Of a stretch of DNA of 22,805 bases, positions 1-5,726 are shown one piece after another (position 1 is the stretch's first letter; each line of letters starts with the position of its first letter). The translations under genes and the position numbers were made by a program. Below the pieces are notes generated by a model, which worked only from the letters and a program-made list of their open reading frames with translations, was not told the origin of the DNA and ran no database searches. Origin of the DNA: CALBGR01 sp964499935 (GTDB lineage Bacteria > Patescibacteriota > Saccharimonadia > Saccharimonadales > UBA4665); contig CAZCMS010000008.1 of NCBI GenBank assembly GCA_964499935.1, forward strand, positions 1-22,805. The letters run 5' to 3'.

Positions 1-158
1 GTGCGGACCAGATAAGCGCTGAAAGCATATTAAGCGCGAAACTGACCTCAAGATTAGATTTCCCTATGAGGACACTGAAAGACGATCAGTTTGATAGGCG
101 CAAGGTGGAAGTGCGGTAACGTATGGAGCCGAAGCGTACTAATAGTCCCATTGACTTT
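1..158 (+). rRNA. rrl: 23S ribosomal RNA, 3' end (partial)
   Basis: The sequence carries the conserved last helices of bacterial 23S rRNA. Visible landmarks are GCTGAAAGCAT at 18-28, TTGATAGGC at 91-99 and the near-terminal GTACTAATAG at 136-145, in the same order and spacing as in known 23S genes. The gene enters from the left edge, so only the last ~158 bases are here. The exact 3' end is estimated; a long hairpin begins at about 165, where processing of the precursor would be expected. Confidence 0.95.
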
Positions 159-163
159 TTACG

Positions 164-206
164 TTCTCTGAATCATCTACCTTTTTGGTAGGTCGGTTCA
201 GAGGAT
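164..206 (+). other. Hairpin just after 23S rRNA (likely processing stem)
   Basis: The arms TCTCTGAA (165-172) and TTCAGAGG (198-205) pair, and inside them CTACC (178-182) pairs with GGTAG (187-191) around a T-rich loop. No long T run follows, so this is not a terminator. Its place directly after the mature 23S end suggests an RNase III-type processing stem. The structure is visible; the function is inferred. Confidence 0.5.
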
Positions 207-221
207 TGCATTGACTAGTTA

Positions 222-250
222 TTGGTGTGTATCAAAACACATTGTATAAT
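222..250 (+). promoter_or_regulatory. Promoter in the 23S-5S spacer
   Basis: The -35 element TTGGTG (222-227) is followed after exactly 17 bases by a perfect -10 TATAAT (245-250). Transcription would start near 257 and read into 5S rRNA. This would give 5S a source of transcript independent of the 16S/23S promoter. Element quality and spacing are seen; activity is inferred. Confidence 0.55.
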
Positions 251-317
251 GTTTGTCATCCACATATTGATATTGATAAAATTTGATTTAACAACGACTC
301 CGTATGGACATCAATAG

Positions 318-345
318 TTTGGTGGATAATGATTTATCTACCAAA
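318..345 (+). other. Hairpin immediately upstream of 5S rRNA
   Basis: TTTGGTGGATAA (318-329) pairs with TTATCTACCAAA (334-345), with one G-T wobble and a four-base loop, ending about three bases before the 5S gene. The right arm ACCAAA (340-345) could instead pair with TTTGGT (350-355) at the start of 5S, so it may influence 5S end formation. A processing role is inferred from position. Confidence 0.5.
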
Positions 346-348
346 CAA

Positions 349-466
349 TTTGGTGCCCATGGCATGAGGGAAACACCTGTTCCCATACCGAACACAGCAG
401 TTAAGCCTCATAGCGGTTACAATACTTGGGCCATCAAGCCCTGGGAAAATAGCACGGTGCCAAATT
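349..466 (+). rRNA. rrf: 5S ribosomal RNA
   Basis: The ends ATTTGGTGCC (349-358) and GGTGCCAAAT (457-466) form the helix I that closes 5S rRNA. The interior carries the universal core CCGAACACAG (388-397), followed by the AGTTAAGCCTCATAGCG region and the TGGGAAAATAG stretch. Length is about 118 bases, normal for bacteria. It lies downstream of 23S, as in a standard rRNA operon, and has its own candidate promoter at 222-250. Ends are set by the helix I pairing and may be off by one or two bases. Confidence 0.95.
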
Positions 467-524
467 ATGATTAAGACCTCCTTCATGGGGGTCTTTTTCT
501 TTATGGTACCGTGCTATTTTCCTA
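442..524 (+). repeat. Inverted repeat: 3' end of 5S rRNA copied in reverse beyond its terminator
   Basis: The left arm (442-461) lies inside 5S rRNA and the right arm (505-524) lies just past the terminator. They pair over 20 positions, with only two G-T wobbles (459/507 and 443/523) and no mismatch. The arms flank the terminator hairpin completely. A transcript that stops at the terminator would not contain the right arm, so a simple RNA hairpin is not the obvious purpose. It may be a remnant of an inverted 5S duplication or act only in read-through RNA. Confidence 0.8.
473..499 (+). terminator. Intrinsic terminator of the rRNA operon
   Basis: AAGACCTCC (473-481) pairs with GGGGGTCTT (487-495) around the loop TTCAT, giving a nine-base-pair stem with one G-T pair. 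It runs directly into a T tract (494-498). It lies seven bases after the 5S 3' end and is the natural end of the rRNA transcript. Confidence 0.88.
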
Positions 525-547
525 TAGAAAATGATTAAAAATAGCTT

Positions 548-574
548 AGCTCAGATAAATACTTTATTAGAGCT
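548..574 (+). other. Stem-loop between two terminators
   Basis: AGCTC (548-552) pairs with GAGCT (570-574), and inside these ATAAA (555-559) pairs with TTTAT (563-567) around TAC. No T run follows. It sits between the rRNA terminator and the next terminator at 596-620, so it could belong to a short independent RNA. A weak -10-like TATAGA lies at 523-528. Only the structure is supported. Confidence 0.35.
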
Positions 575-595
575 TGAGGTGTCAAATTATAGAGC

Positions 596-620
596 AAAAC
601 CTCCTATAGGGAGGTTTTTT
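596..620 (+). terminator. Second intrinsic terminator after the rRNA operon
   Basis: AAAACCTCC (596-604) pairs perfectly with GGAGGTTTT (610-618) around a five-base loop, followed by a T run to 620. With the terminator at 473-499 this makes a tandem pair about 120 bases apart, presumably a backstop to read-through from the rRNA operon into the KGG genes. Confidence 0.88.
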
Positions 621-720
621 CGTTTTGTATTTAAATATGAAAATTATTACAGCGCGTCATACGGCTTCTGAGATATTCTGTAGATGGACTTGATAATAAG
701 CTTAAGGACAAGGAGGACAT

Positions 721-933
721 ATGGCTGGAACGGTGGAAGGTGGTATAGCAGCAGCGAAGAAGAATAAGGCTGTACATGGTAGTGATTTTTACGCTAAGAT
801 CGGTGCAAAAGGTGGCCGGAGGGGTCATACGGGAGGATTTTTTGCCAATCGCGAGCTGGCACGTAAGGCTGGAGCGGTTGGGGGTAGTGTGAGTCGTCGC
901 ACTAAGCAACGCTCTCAACAGAAGACTATTTAG
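721..933 (+). CDS. KGG-motif small protein, copy 1
   Basis: This 70-residue, very basic, glycine-rich protein carries the GG-containing repeats of the KGG family (PF10685, stress-induced acidophilic repeat; known members include YciG and GsiB). The repeats are seen around residues 28-33 (AKGGRR), 38-39 and 50-55 (GAVGGS). The central stretch SDFYAKIGA and the TGGFFANRELAR block are shared with the protein at 1078-1275. The two are identical at about 46 of the first 62 positions, so they are tandem paralogues. A strong Shine-Dalgarno, AAGGAGG (710-716), lies four bases before the ATG. The family is linked to stress tolerance, but its biochemical role is not settled. No membrane segment or signal peptide is visible. 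The gene follows the rRNA operon and its tandem terminators; no convincing promoter was found directly upstream. Confidence 0.85.
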   Translation: MAGTVEGGIAAAKKNKAVHGSDFYAKIGAKGGRRGHTGGFFANRELARKAGAVGGSVSRRTKQRSQQKTI

Positions 934-942
934 CTAATGCTA

Positions 943-971
943 TTGACAATTAAACAATAGCGTGATATTAT
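943..971 (+). promoter_or_regulatory. Strong promoter upstream of the second KGG gene
   Basis: A perfect -35 TTGACA (943-948) and the -10 TATTAT (966-971) are separated by 17 bases, the best promoter match in the window. Transcription would start near 978. The first KGG gene ends at 933, so this promoter serves the hairpin at 989-1039 and the second KGG gene. Confidence 0.85.
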
Positions 972-988
972 GTATATGATTCGATAAG

Positions 989-1039
989 AATAAGAGGGTT
1001 TCCTGCACGATATTTGCGTACAGGGTCCTCTTATTTTTT
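989..1039 (+). terminator. Terminator-like leader hairpin (attenuator or end of a ~60-base RNA)
   Basis: AATAAGAGG (989-997) pairs perfectly with CCTCTTATT (1027-1035). Inside, CCTG (1002-1005) pairs with CAGG (1021-1024) and ACG (1007-1009) with CGT (1017-1019). A T run (1034-1039) follows. It begins only about 11 bases after the predicted start of the promoter at 943-971, so most transcripts would stop after about 60 bases unless termination is relieved. It could be an attenuator for the next gene, the end of a small RNA, or a terminator for copy 1 that overlaps this promoter's transcript. Confidence 0.75.
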
Positions 1040-1077
1040 CGTTCGTAAGAGATATTACGTTAAGGGAGGTCAATACA

Positions 1078-1275
1078 ATGGCTGGAACAAAAGCTGGTGG
1101 CAAAGCTGCTGCAGAAACTAATAAAAAGAAATATGGTAGTGATTTTTACGCTAAAATCGGTGCTGCAGGTGGTAAAAAGGGCCGAACTGGCGGATTCTTC
1201 GCTAATCGTGAACTAGCCCGTGCTGCAGGTGCTAAGGGCGGTCGTATTAGTCGTCGTACTAAGAAGACTGACTAA
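1078..1275 (+). CDS. KGG-motif small protein, copy 2
   Basis: This 65-residue basic protein is paralogous to the one at 721-933 and has the same architecture: N-terminal MAGT, GSDFYAKIGA, a GG repeat (AAGGKKG), TGGFFANRELAR, a second GG repeat (AKGGR) and an SRRTK tail. Belongs to the KGG repeat family (PF10685). The Shine-Dalgarno GGGAGGT (1064-1070) lies seven bases before the ATG. Expression should come from the strong promoter at 943-971, but transcripts must pass the terminator-like hairpin at 989-1039. A 15-base-pair terminator closes the unit at 1291-1337. Keeping two near-identical copies in a compact genome implies the product is needed in quantity or the copies are differently controlled. 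No enzymatic residues are recognisable. Confidence 0.85.
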   Translation: MAGTKAGGKAAAETNKKKYGSDFYAKIGAAGGKKGRTGGFFANRELARAAGAKGGRISRRTKKTD

Positions 1276-1290
1276 ATAGCTGTCGCATTC

Positions 1291-1337
1291 AACAGTAAAT
1301 AACACTCTCGTTAGGGGGTGTTATTTACTGTTTTGGT
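1291..1337 (+). terminator. Intrinsic terminator of the KGG unit
   Basis: AACAGTAAATAACAC (1291-1305) pairs perfectly with GTGTTATTTACTGTT (1319-1333), followed by a short T run on the plus strand. There is no T run on the minus strand, so it serves the KGG genes. The right arm is at the same time coding sequence for the last residues of the convergent gene at 1311-1787, whose stop codon lies in the loop. Confidence 0.85.
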
Positions 1338-1787
1338 AGCTATACGAGCACGGTAAGGCCTACATAGGCGACTATCTGATACTTGCCAGGCAGTAGCGCA
1401 ATTAATGCACTTATACGTATTGCTGTCTTCCTGGAGCGATTTTACATTACATGCAGGGCAAAGACTACGCTTATGGAGCCAGTCTCTATAGGTGTCTAGG
1501 CAATCCTCTATGTGGTTTATATCAATAGTAATTTTGTAATTATTAGCCAGTTCTTTGGCTTTTTCCCAGGCTGCAATTTCGAGTTGCAGTAACTCAAAGT
1601 CGGTATGAAAATTTTGGTGACCCAGTATTCCATGACTTGTTTCGTGCAACAAGCTCCATAGATCAGATTGACGCTTAGCATTTTTGTAATACACACTCTG
1701 TTCTCTGGGGGACCAATAAAAATCTTCGGCTAACGTAAAGCCTATATGTGGGAAATCTTTCCTGAGTGTCTTAAGTAATATTTCCAT
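1311..1787 (-). CDS. Small HExxH metallopeptidase-like protein with zinc ribbon
   Basis: This 158-residue protein has a zincin motif HETSH at residues 48-52, a further His at 57, and acidic residues at 70 and 75 (LEIAAWE) that could supply the third metal ligand. The arrangement resembles ImmA/IrrE-type metallopeptidases. The C-terminal part holds two cysteine pairs, C110/C113 and C127/C130, typical of a zinc ribbon. No signal peptide or membrane helix is seen, so it is probably cytoplasmic. Its ATG lies inside the end of the upstream ROK gene (17-base overlap), so the two are translationally coupled. The last residues (TVNNTP) are encoded by the terminator stem of the convergent KGG unit. 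Substrate unknown. The metallopeptidase reading follows from the motif; membership of the ImmA family is inferred. Confidence 0.7.
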   Translation of the reverse strand: MEILLKTLRKDFPHIGFTLAEDFYWSPREQSVYYKNAKRQSDLWSLLHETSHGILGHQNFHTDFELLQLEIAAWEKAKELANNYKITIDINHIEDCLDTYRDWLHKRSLCPACNVKSLQEDSNTYKCINCATAWQVSDSRLCRPYRARIATKTVNNTP

Positions 1788-2589
1788 ATCGTTCTTTTGC
1801 TAGATCATAGCATCCGTATACTACGGCTTCTTCCGGTCTTTGGGCGCCAATTATTTTTGGAGTAGGAGTTAAGGGGGTTTCATATTTCTTCAGGCTGTTA
1901 CGCAGAAGATCTTTATATTTATCAAAGTGGGCGCCAACGCTACCCCCAATGACCATGACGTCGGGTTGTACGTTCGCAATAAGGCTGGTGAGCCCAGGGG
2001 TCCAATATCGAACGATCGTTTGCCACGTTCTTTGGTCGTTGATTTCTGAGGCGCGCTTTCCGAACTGTGTGACAATTGCTTTTCCCGATGCAAACTCTTC
2101 CCATCGTTTCATTCTGCCTCGATGTTCATAAAAGGCTTGTCCGCTCTCTATATTGAGGTAGCCTGGATCAAGCTTTCCGTCTTGTGCGACGCCAGCACCG
2201 ATCCCGGTACTAATAGTGACGTATAGTACCCGCGAATATCGATCTTTAACAAGAAGTGCTTCAGACAGAGCAGCTAGTTTTGCGTCATTTTCCAGCACCA
2301 CTGGAGTGTGCAGACGGCACATCAGATCTGCTTCTATGGGTTCATTTTTCCACGGTAGGTTCGCGCAACGTACTAATATTCCGTTTTCTCTATCGATTCT
2401 TCCAGGAGCTCCAATGCCGATTGCCTTATAGTCTTTGTATTGAAAATTTTCTAGAGCTGCGAATAGTTGAGTTAAAAAATCTGTGTATTTTTTGGGAGTT
2501 GGAAATTTAGTTGATTCGCTAATCACACCTTTATCGGTGAGGCTTGCGATTATCGTTTTTGTGCCCCCTACATCAATCCCCAAGTACAT
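1771..2589 (-). CDS. ROK-family sugar kinase-like protein without the zinc site
   Basis: This 272-residue protein has the ROK/ASKHA fold signatures: phosphate-1 loop DVGGTKT at residues 6-12, GIGAPGRID near 58-66, ENDAKLAAL near 99-107 with the catalytic-type Asp, and the STGIGAG phosphate-2 loop near 127-133. Characterised ROK kinases phosphorylate glucose, N-acetylglucosamine or related sugars using ATP. Here the usual zinc site (CxCGxxGC) is missing; the corresponding segment reads EHRGRMKRWEEFASG and keeps the Glu before the ASG. The sugar-binding ExGH motif reads ESGQ, with His replaced by Gln. Substrate is therefore uncertain. No DNA-binding domain is present. A -10 TATACT (minus strand, 2596-2601) lies six bases before the ATG and no Shine-Dalgarno is seen, suggesting a leaderless mRNA. 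It heads a two-gene unit with the HExxH protein. Confidence 0.85.
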   Translation of the reverse strand: MYLGIDVGGTKTIIASLTDKGVISESTKFPTPKKYTDFLTQLFAALENFQYKDYKAIGIGAPGRIDRENGILVRCANLPWKNEPIEADLMCRLHTPVVLENDAKLAALSEALLVKDRYSRVLYVTISTGIGAGVAQDGKLDPGYLNIESGQAFYEHRGRMKRWEEFASGKAIVTQFGKRASEINDQRTWQTIVRYWTPGLTSLIANVQPDVMVIGGSVGAHFDKYKDLLRNSLKKYETPLTPTPKIIGAQRPEEAVVYGCYDLAKERYGNIT

Positions 2590-2595
2590 GATTTA

Positions 2596-2601
2596 AGTAT
2601 A
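2596..2601 (-). promoter_or_regulatory. -10 element for the ROK gene (leaderless start)
   Basis: TATACT on the minus strand lies exactly six bases upstream of the ATG, so the expected transcription start falls on or next to the start codon. The -35 region is weak (a TTGGAG lies 20 bases further up). No purine-rich ribosome-binding site is present. Confidence 0.5.
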
Positions 2602-2700
2602 CTGTACTTACGCAAAAAATACTCCAACACTTTAACAACGACTCTCTAACTGATATGACTGCCTGTATAACATGAGGTACTTAGTACAGCTAAACAAGTT

Positions 2701-2729
2701 TTGCCTTACCTCTGTTCCTCTGATATAAT
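2701..2729 (+). promoter_or_regulatory. Promoter of the rpsA-infB unit
   Basis: TTGCCT (2701-2706) and a perfect TATAAT (2724-2729) are 17 bases apart. The start near 2736 gives a leader of about 92 bases before the S1 gene. In that leader AAGCCTA (2744-2750) can pair with TAGGTTT (2784-2790), a possible site for feedback control by S1. Confidence 0.8.
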
Positions 2730-2827
2730 AAAAGTAATCTTTCAAGCCTACGGTCTCCTTGCTGTATGGCACAGTAGTATTACTAGGTTTGGCAGAAAAT
2801 ATATTTTTAAAGGAGGCATGAATATAC

Positions 2828-3892
2828 ATGTCAAAAACAATTTTATCAATGGACGAGCTCTTAGCTGCGAGTGATGTAAAGCAGCTCGAAGCAGGTGACG
2901 TCGTTGAGGGCGTAGTCGCAAGTATTAAGAAACACGAGGTCTGGATTGACCTTGGTGCACGAGGTTCAGGTATTGTTGTACGCCGAGAAATCGGACACGG
3001 ACAGCAACTCGAGTTAGATTCAACAGTCACAGTGAGCGTAGTCGACCCAGAGATGGAAGAGGGTTATGCGTTGCTAAGTATGAGACGCGCTGCAAAAGAT
3101 CGCGGTTGGGATGAACTACAGCGAGCATTTGAGTCTCAGGAGATTCTCGAGATTACGCCGTATGATGCAAACCGAGGTGGATTACTAGTTGAGCTCGAAG
3201 GTATTCGCGGATTCTTGCCAGTTTCTCAATTGGCTGCTGGGCACTATCCACGTGTTTCTGGGGCAGACAAAGACGAAATTCTTCAAAAACTACACGCACT
3301 AGTAAGCAAGCCAATTCGGGCTCGTGTACTTGATGTAAGTCGAAAAGATAATAAATTGATCTTTTCTGAAAAAGAAGCAGTCAAAGATGATATGCAAGCT
3401 CGCTTCTCTGAGCTAAAGATCGGAGACGAAGTAGAGGGTGTTGTAACTGGCGTTATCGACTTCGGTGCATTCATTAATGTTGATGGCATCGAAGGTCTTA
3501 TCCATATTTCGGAAATTTCATGGGAACGTGTGGAAGATCCTCGCAAGTACATCAAGGTTGGTGAAACTGTAAAAGCAAAGATTATTGCAATCGATAAAGA
3601 TCGTTTGAGTCTTAGCTTGAAGCAGATGTCAGAAGATCCTTGGTTACAAGAAGTAAAAGCCTTCAATAAAGGCGATACAGTAGAAGGTAAGATTACTCGA
3701 ATTACACCGTTTGGTGCATTCGTGCAGCTTTCTCCTGCAGTTGAGGCACTTGTTCATGTGAGTGAAATGAGTGATGACGAAGCAGTTGATCCTGAAAAAA
3801 TCTTCCAGTTGAACGAAAAGAAACAGTTCAAGGTGTTAGATATTGATTCTGAGGCTCGCAAAATTGCTTTGAGTCTTAAGAATGCAAAATAA
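2828..3892 (+). CDS. rpsA: 30S ribosomal protein S1 (four S1 domains)
   Basis: This 354-residue protein has four S1/OB-fold RNA-binding domains. Domain 1 spans roughly residues 22-88, domain 2 103-182, domain 3 197-267 (GDEVEGVVTGVIDFGAFI, then GLIHISEIS) and domain 4 281-352 (GDTVEGKIT, PFGAFVQL, ALVHVSEMS). Domains 3 and 4 are closest to the consensus; 1 and 2 are more divergent, as in the ribosome-binding half of S1. The six-domain E. coli protein has 557 residues; four domains are usual in Gram-positives and small genomes. S1 binds mRNA on the 30S subunit. The Shine-Dalgarno AAAGGAGG (2809-2816) fits this start; an out-of-frame ATG at 2818 is too close to it. A 55-base gap separates it from infB. 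Leader folding hints at autoregulation. Confidence 0.92.
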   Translation: MSKTILSMDELLAASDVKQLEAGDVVEGVVASIKKHEVWIDLGARGSGIVVRREIGHGQQLELDSTVTVSVVDPEMEEGYALLSMRRAAKDRGWDELQRAFESQEILEITPYDANRGGLLVELEGIRGFLPVSQLAAGHYPRVSGADKDEILQKLHALVSKPIRARVLDVSRKDNKLIFSEKEAVKDDMQARFSELKIGDEVEGVVTGVIDFGAFINVDGIEGLIHISEISWERVEDPRKYIKVGETVKAKIIAIDKDRLSLSLKQMSEDPWLQEVKAFNKGDTVEGKITRITPFGAFVQLSPAVEALVHVSEMSDDEAVDPEKIFQLNEKKQFKVLDIDSEARKIALSLKNAK

Positions 3893-3947
3893 GTAGCATG
3901 AATACATAAGTAACCGCTGGTATATTCAGCAAGGAAGGAGAGTCGAC

Positions 3948-5708
3948 ATGGCCACCACAATTGAAATTAGCGACATGATCACCGTAGGCTCTCTGGCTGA
4001 AGAATTGAAGCTACCAGTAAGTCGTGTTATTACCGAGCTCATGAAATCTGGGATTATGGCTACGGTAAATGAGCGGATTGATTTTGATACTGCTCAGATC
4101 ATCGTTGAAGAGTTGGGTCTTAATATTACGCTTGTTAAAAAGGCAGAAGATCTGCCAACACCTCTGAGACAGAAAAAAGCAACAAGCGACAACAGCACCA
4201 CGAGGCCACCAGTAGTCGCGGTAATGGGGCATGTCGACCACGGTAAGACTAGCCTATTAGACGCTATTCGCAGTGAAGACGCTGTTAAGCATGAAGCGGG
4301 CGGAATTACGCAGCATATATCAGCCTATCAAATCGAACATAATAAGCGAGCTATTACATTTCTCGATACGCCTGGACATGAAGCATTCGCAGCAATTCGA
4401 GAGCACGGTGCACTTTTAACAGATATAGTGATTATTGTTGTCGCTGCGGATGATGGAGTAAAACCACAGACTGTTGAAGCGATCCGATTCGCGACTAAGG
4501 CTGGCGCACGAATTATTGTTGCAATTAACAAAATCGACAAAGAGGGTGCGAACGTAAACCAGGCCAAGCAACAACTGTCTGAGCATAATCTGTTGGTAGA
4601 AGAGTGGGGCGGTGACATTGTTGCGGTTGAAGTATCTGCTAAAACAAAACAAGGTATTGATGCGTTGCTCGATATGATCTTACTAGTTGCAGATGTTGAG
4701 GATCTTCGCGCAGATGTCGAAGGTCCTGCGAGTGGCTTAATTATCGAAGCACACGTTCAGCAAGGACGTGGACCTTTAGCTCGTGCACTCGTTGAATCGG
4801 GTACCCTAAAGAAAGGACAATTTATTGTTGCTGGTGGTACTTATGCAAAGATACGCACTTTAGAGGATTCTTACGGTAAGCCACTACAAAAGGCTACGCC
4901 ATCCTCCCCTGTAACAATCACTGGCTTTAAGGCATTGCCAGAATTTGGTGATGAATTTGAAGTTGCTGACAGCGAAAAGGCAGCTCGAAAGCTCGCCGAA
5001 CAAACGAGTACAACACGAAAGAACAAGGCGGGTAGCCAAGACATTAGTAGTGGCGAACTCATCAGACTCATTAATAGAAGTAATAAACTACAAGAGTTTA
5101 ACATCATTCTTAAGGCTGACGTTCAAGGATCGTTAACTTCTGTTTCTGACAGTCTGAAGGCTCTTGATACAGATGAGGTCGCAACACGCATCGTGAAATC
5201 TGGTGCAGGTGTTATTAACGAGAGTGATATTCATTTAGCGCAGACAAGTGGTGCCATTATCTATGGCTTCCATGTAGATGCGCCAGCAAACATCAAGCGT
5301 CTCGCTTCTCGGGATAATGTACAAATACGCCTGTTTAAGGTGATTTATGAGCTGATTGACGATGTTAGGGACGAGCTAACGAAACGTCTTGCACCAGAGA
5401 TCGTTGAAACAGAAACAGGTAGATTGGTAGTCCGAGGCGTGTTTAAAACGACAAAGACCGAGATCATATGTGGTGGTGAGGTTACGAAAGGTAAGCTGGT
5501 TGCCCCTGCATTAGCGCGTGTAATGCGTGATTCTGAGCAGCTCGGAGAAGTTGAGGTAACCAACCTCAAGCGTGGCCCACAGGATACTAAGGAGGTGTTT
5601 GAGGGTGAAATGTGTGGTATGAATATAGCGACGACTACGAAGCTTGATATACAAGAAGGTGATCGGATAGAAGTATTTACCCGTGAAACTGTTGCCCGGA
5701 GCCTGTAA
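3948..5708 (+). CDS. infB: Translation initiation factor IF-2
   Basis: This 586-residue GTPase places fMet-tRNA on the 30S subunit and promotes subunit joining. An IF2_N-like helical module lies at residues 10-60. The G domain follows: G1 GHVDHGKT at 94-101, G2 around GGITQHI, G3 DTPGHE at 140-145, G4 NKID at 184-187 and G5 SAK near 219. After it come domain II, a domain III segment (LNIILKADVQGS-like, near residue 385) and the C-terminal fMet-tRNA-binding domain containing CGGEVTKGK. The long charged N-terminal linker of E. coli (890 residues) or Bacillus (716) IF-2 is missing. The Shine-Dalgarno GGAAGGAG sits seven bases before the ATG. The usual neighbours nusA and rbfA are absent; S1 precedes it and a DUF5663-like gene follows after 18 bases. 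Confidence 0.97.
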   Translation: MATTIEISDMITVGSLAEELKLPVSRVITELMKSGIMATVNERIDFDTAQIIVEELGLNITLVKKAEDLPTPLRQKKATSDNSTTRPPVVAVMGHVDHGKTSLLDAIRSEDAVKHEAGGITQHISAYQIEHNKRAITFLDTPGHEAFAAIREHGALLTDIVIIVVAADDGVKPQTVEAIRFATKAGARIIVAINKIDKEGANVNQAKQQLSEHNLLVEEWGGDIVAVEVSAKTKQGIDALLDMILLVADVEDLRADVEGPASGLIIEAHVQQGRGPLARALVESGTLKKGQFIVAGGTYAKIRTLEDSYGKPLQKATPSSPVTITGFKALPEFGDEFEVADSEKAARKLAEQTSTTRKNKAGSQDISSGELIRLINRSNKLQEFNIILKADVQGSLTSVSDSLKALDTDEVATRIVKSGAGVINESDIHLAQTSGAIIYGFHVDAPANIKRLASRDNVQIRLFKVIYELIDDVRDELTKRLAPEIVETETGRLVVRGVFKTTKTEIICGGEVTKGKLVAPALARVMRDSEQLGEVEVTNLKRGPQDTKEVFEGEMCGMNIATTTKLDIQEGDRIEVFTRETVARSL

Positions 5709-5726
5709 TAAGGATATTATTGTAAT

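Noticed and set aside
541..595. tRNA-like sequence (TTAGCTCAG and AGAGCTTG resembling a D arm)
   Set aside because: No acceptor stem, no anticodon stem of proper size and no T arm (GTTCGA) follow; it is a simple stem-loop.
631..918. Minus-strand 95-residue open frame over the first KGG gene
   Set aside because: Low-complexity Ser/Thr/Leu translation, antisense to a conserved protein with a strong ribosome site; a shadow frame.
287..2644. Exact 14-base repeat TTTAACAACGACTC at 287-300 and 2631-2644, both in intergenic DNA
   Set aside because: About one such match is expected by chance in a window of this size, and flanking bases do not agree.
2632..3030. Minus-strand 132-residue open frame between the ROK and S1 genes
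   Set aside because: Overlaps the S1 promoter, leader and N-terminal coding region in antisense; composition is that of a shadow frame.
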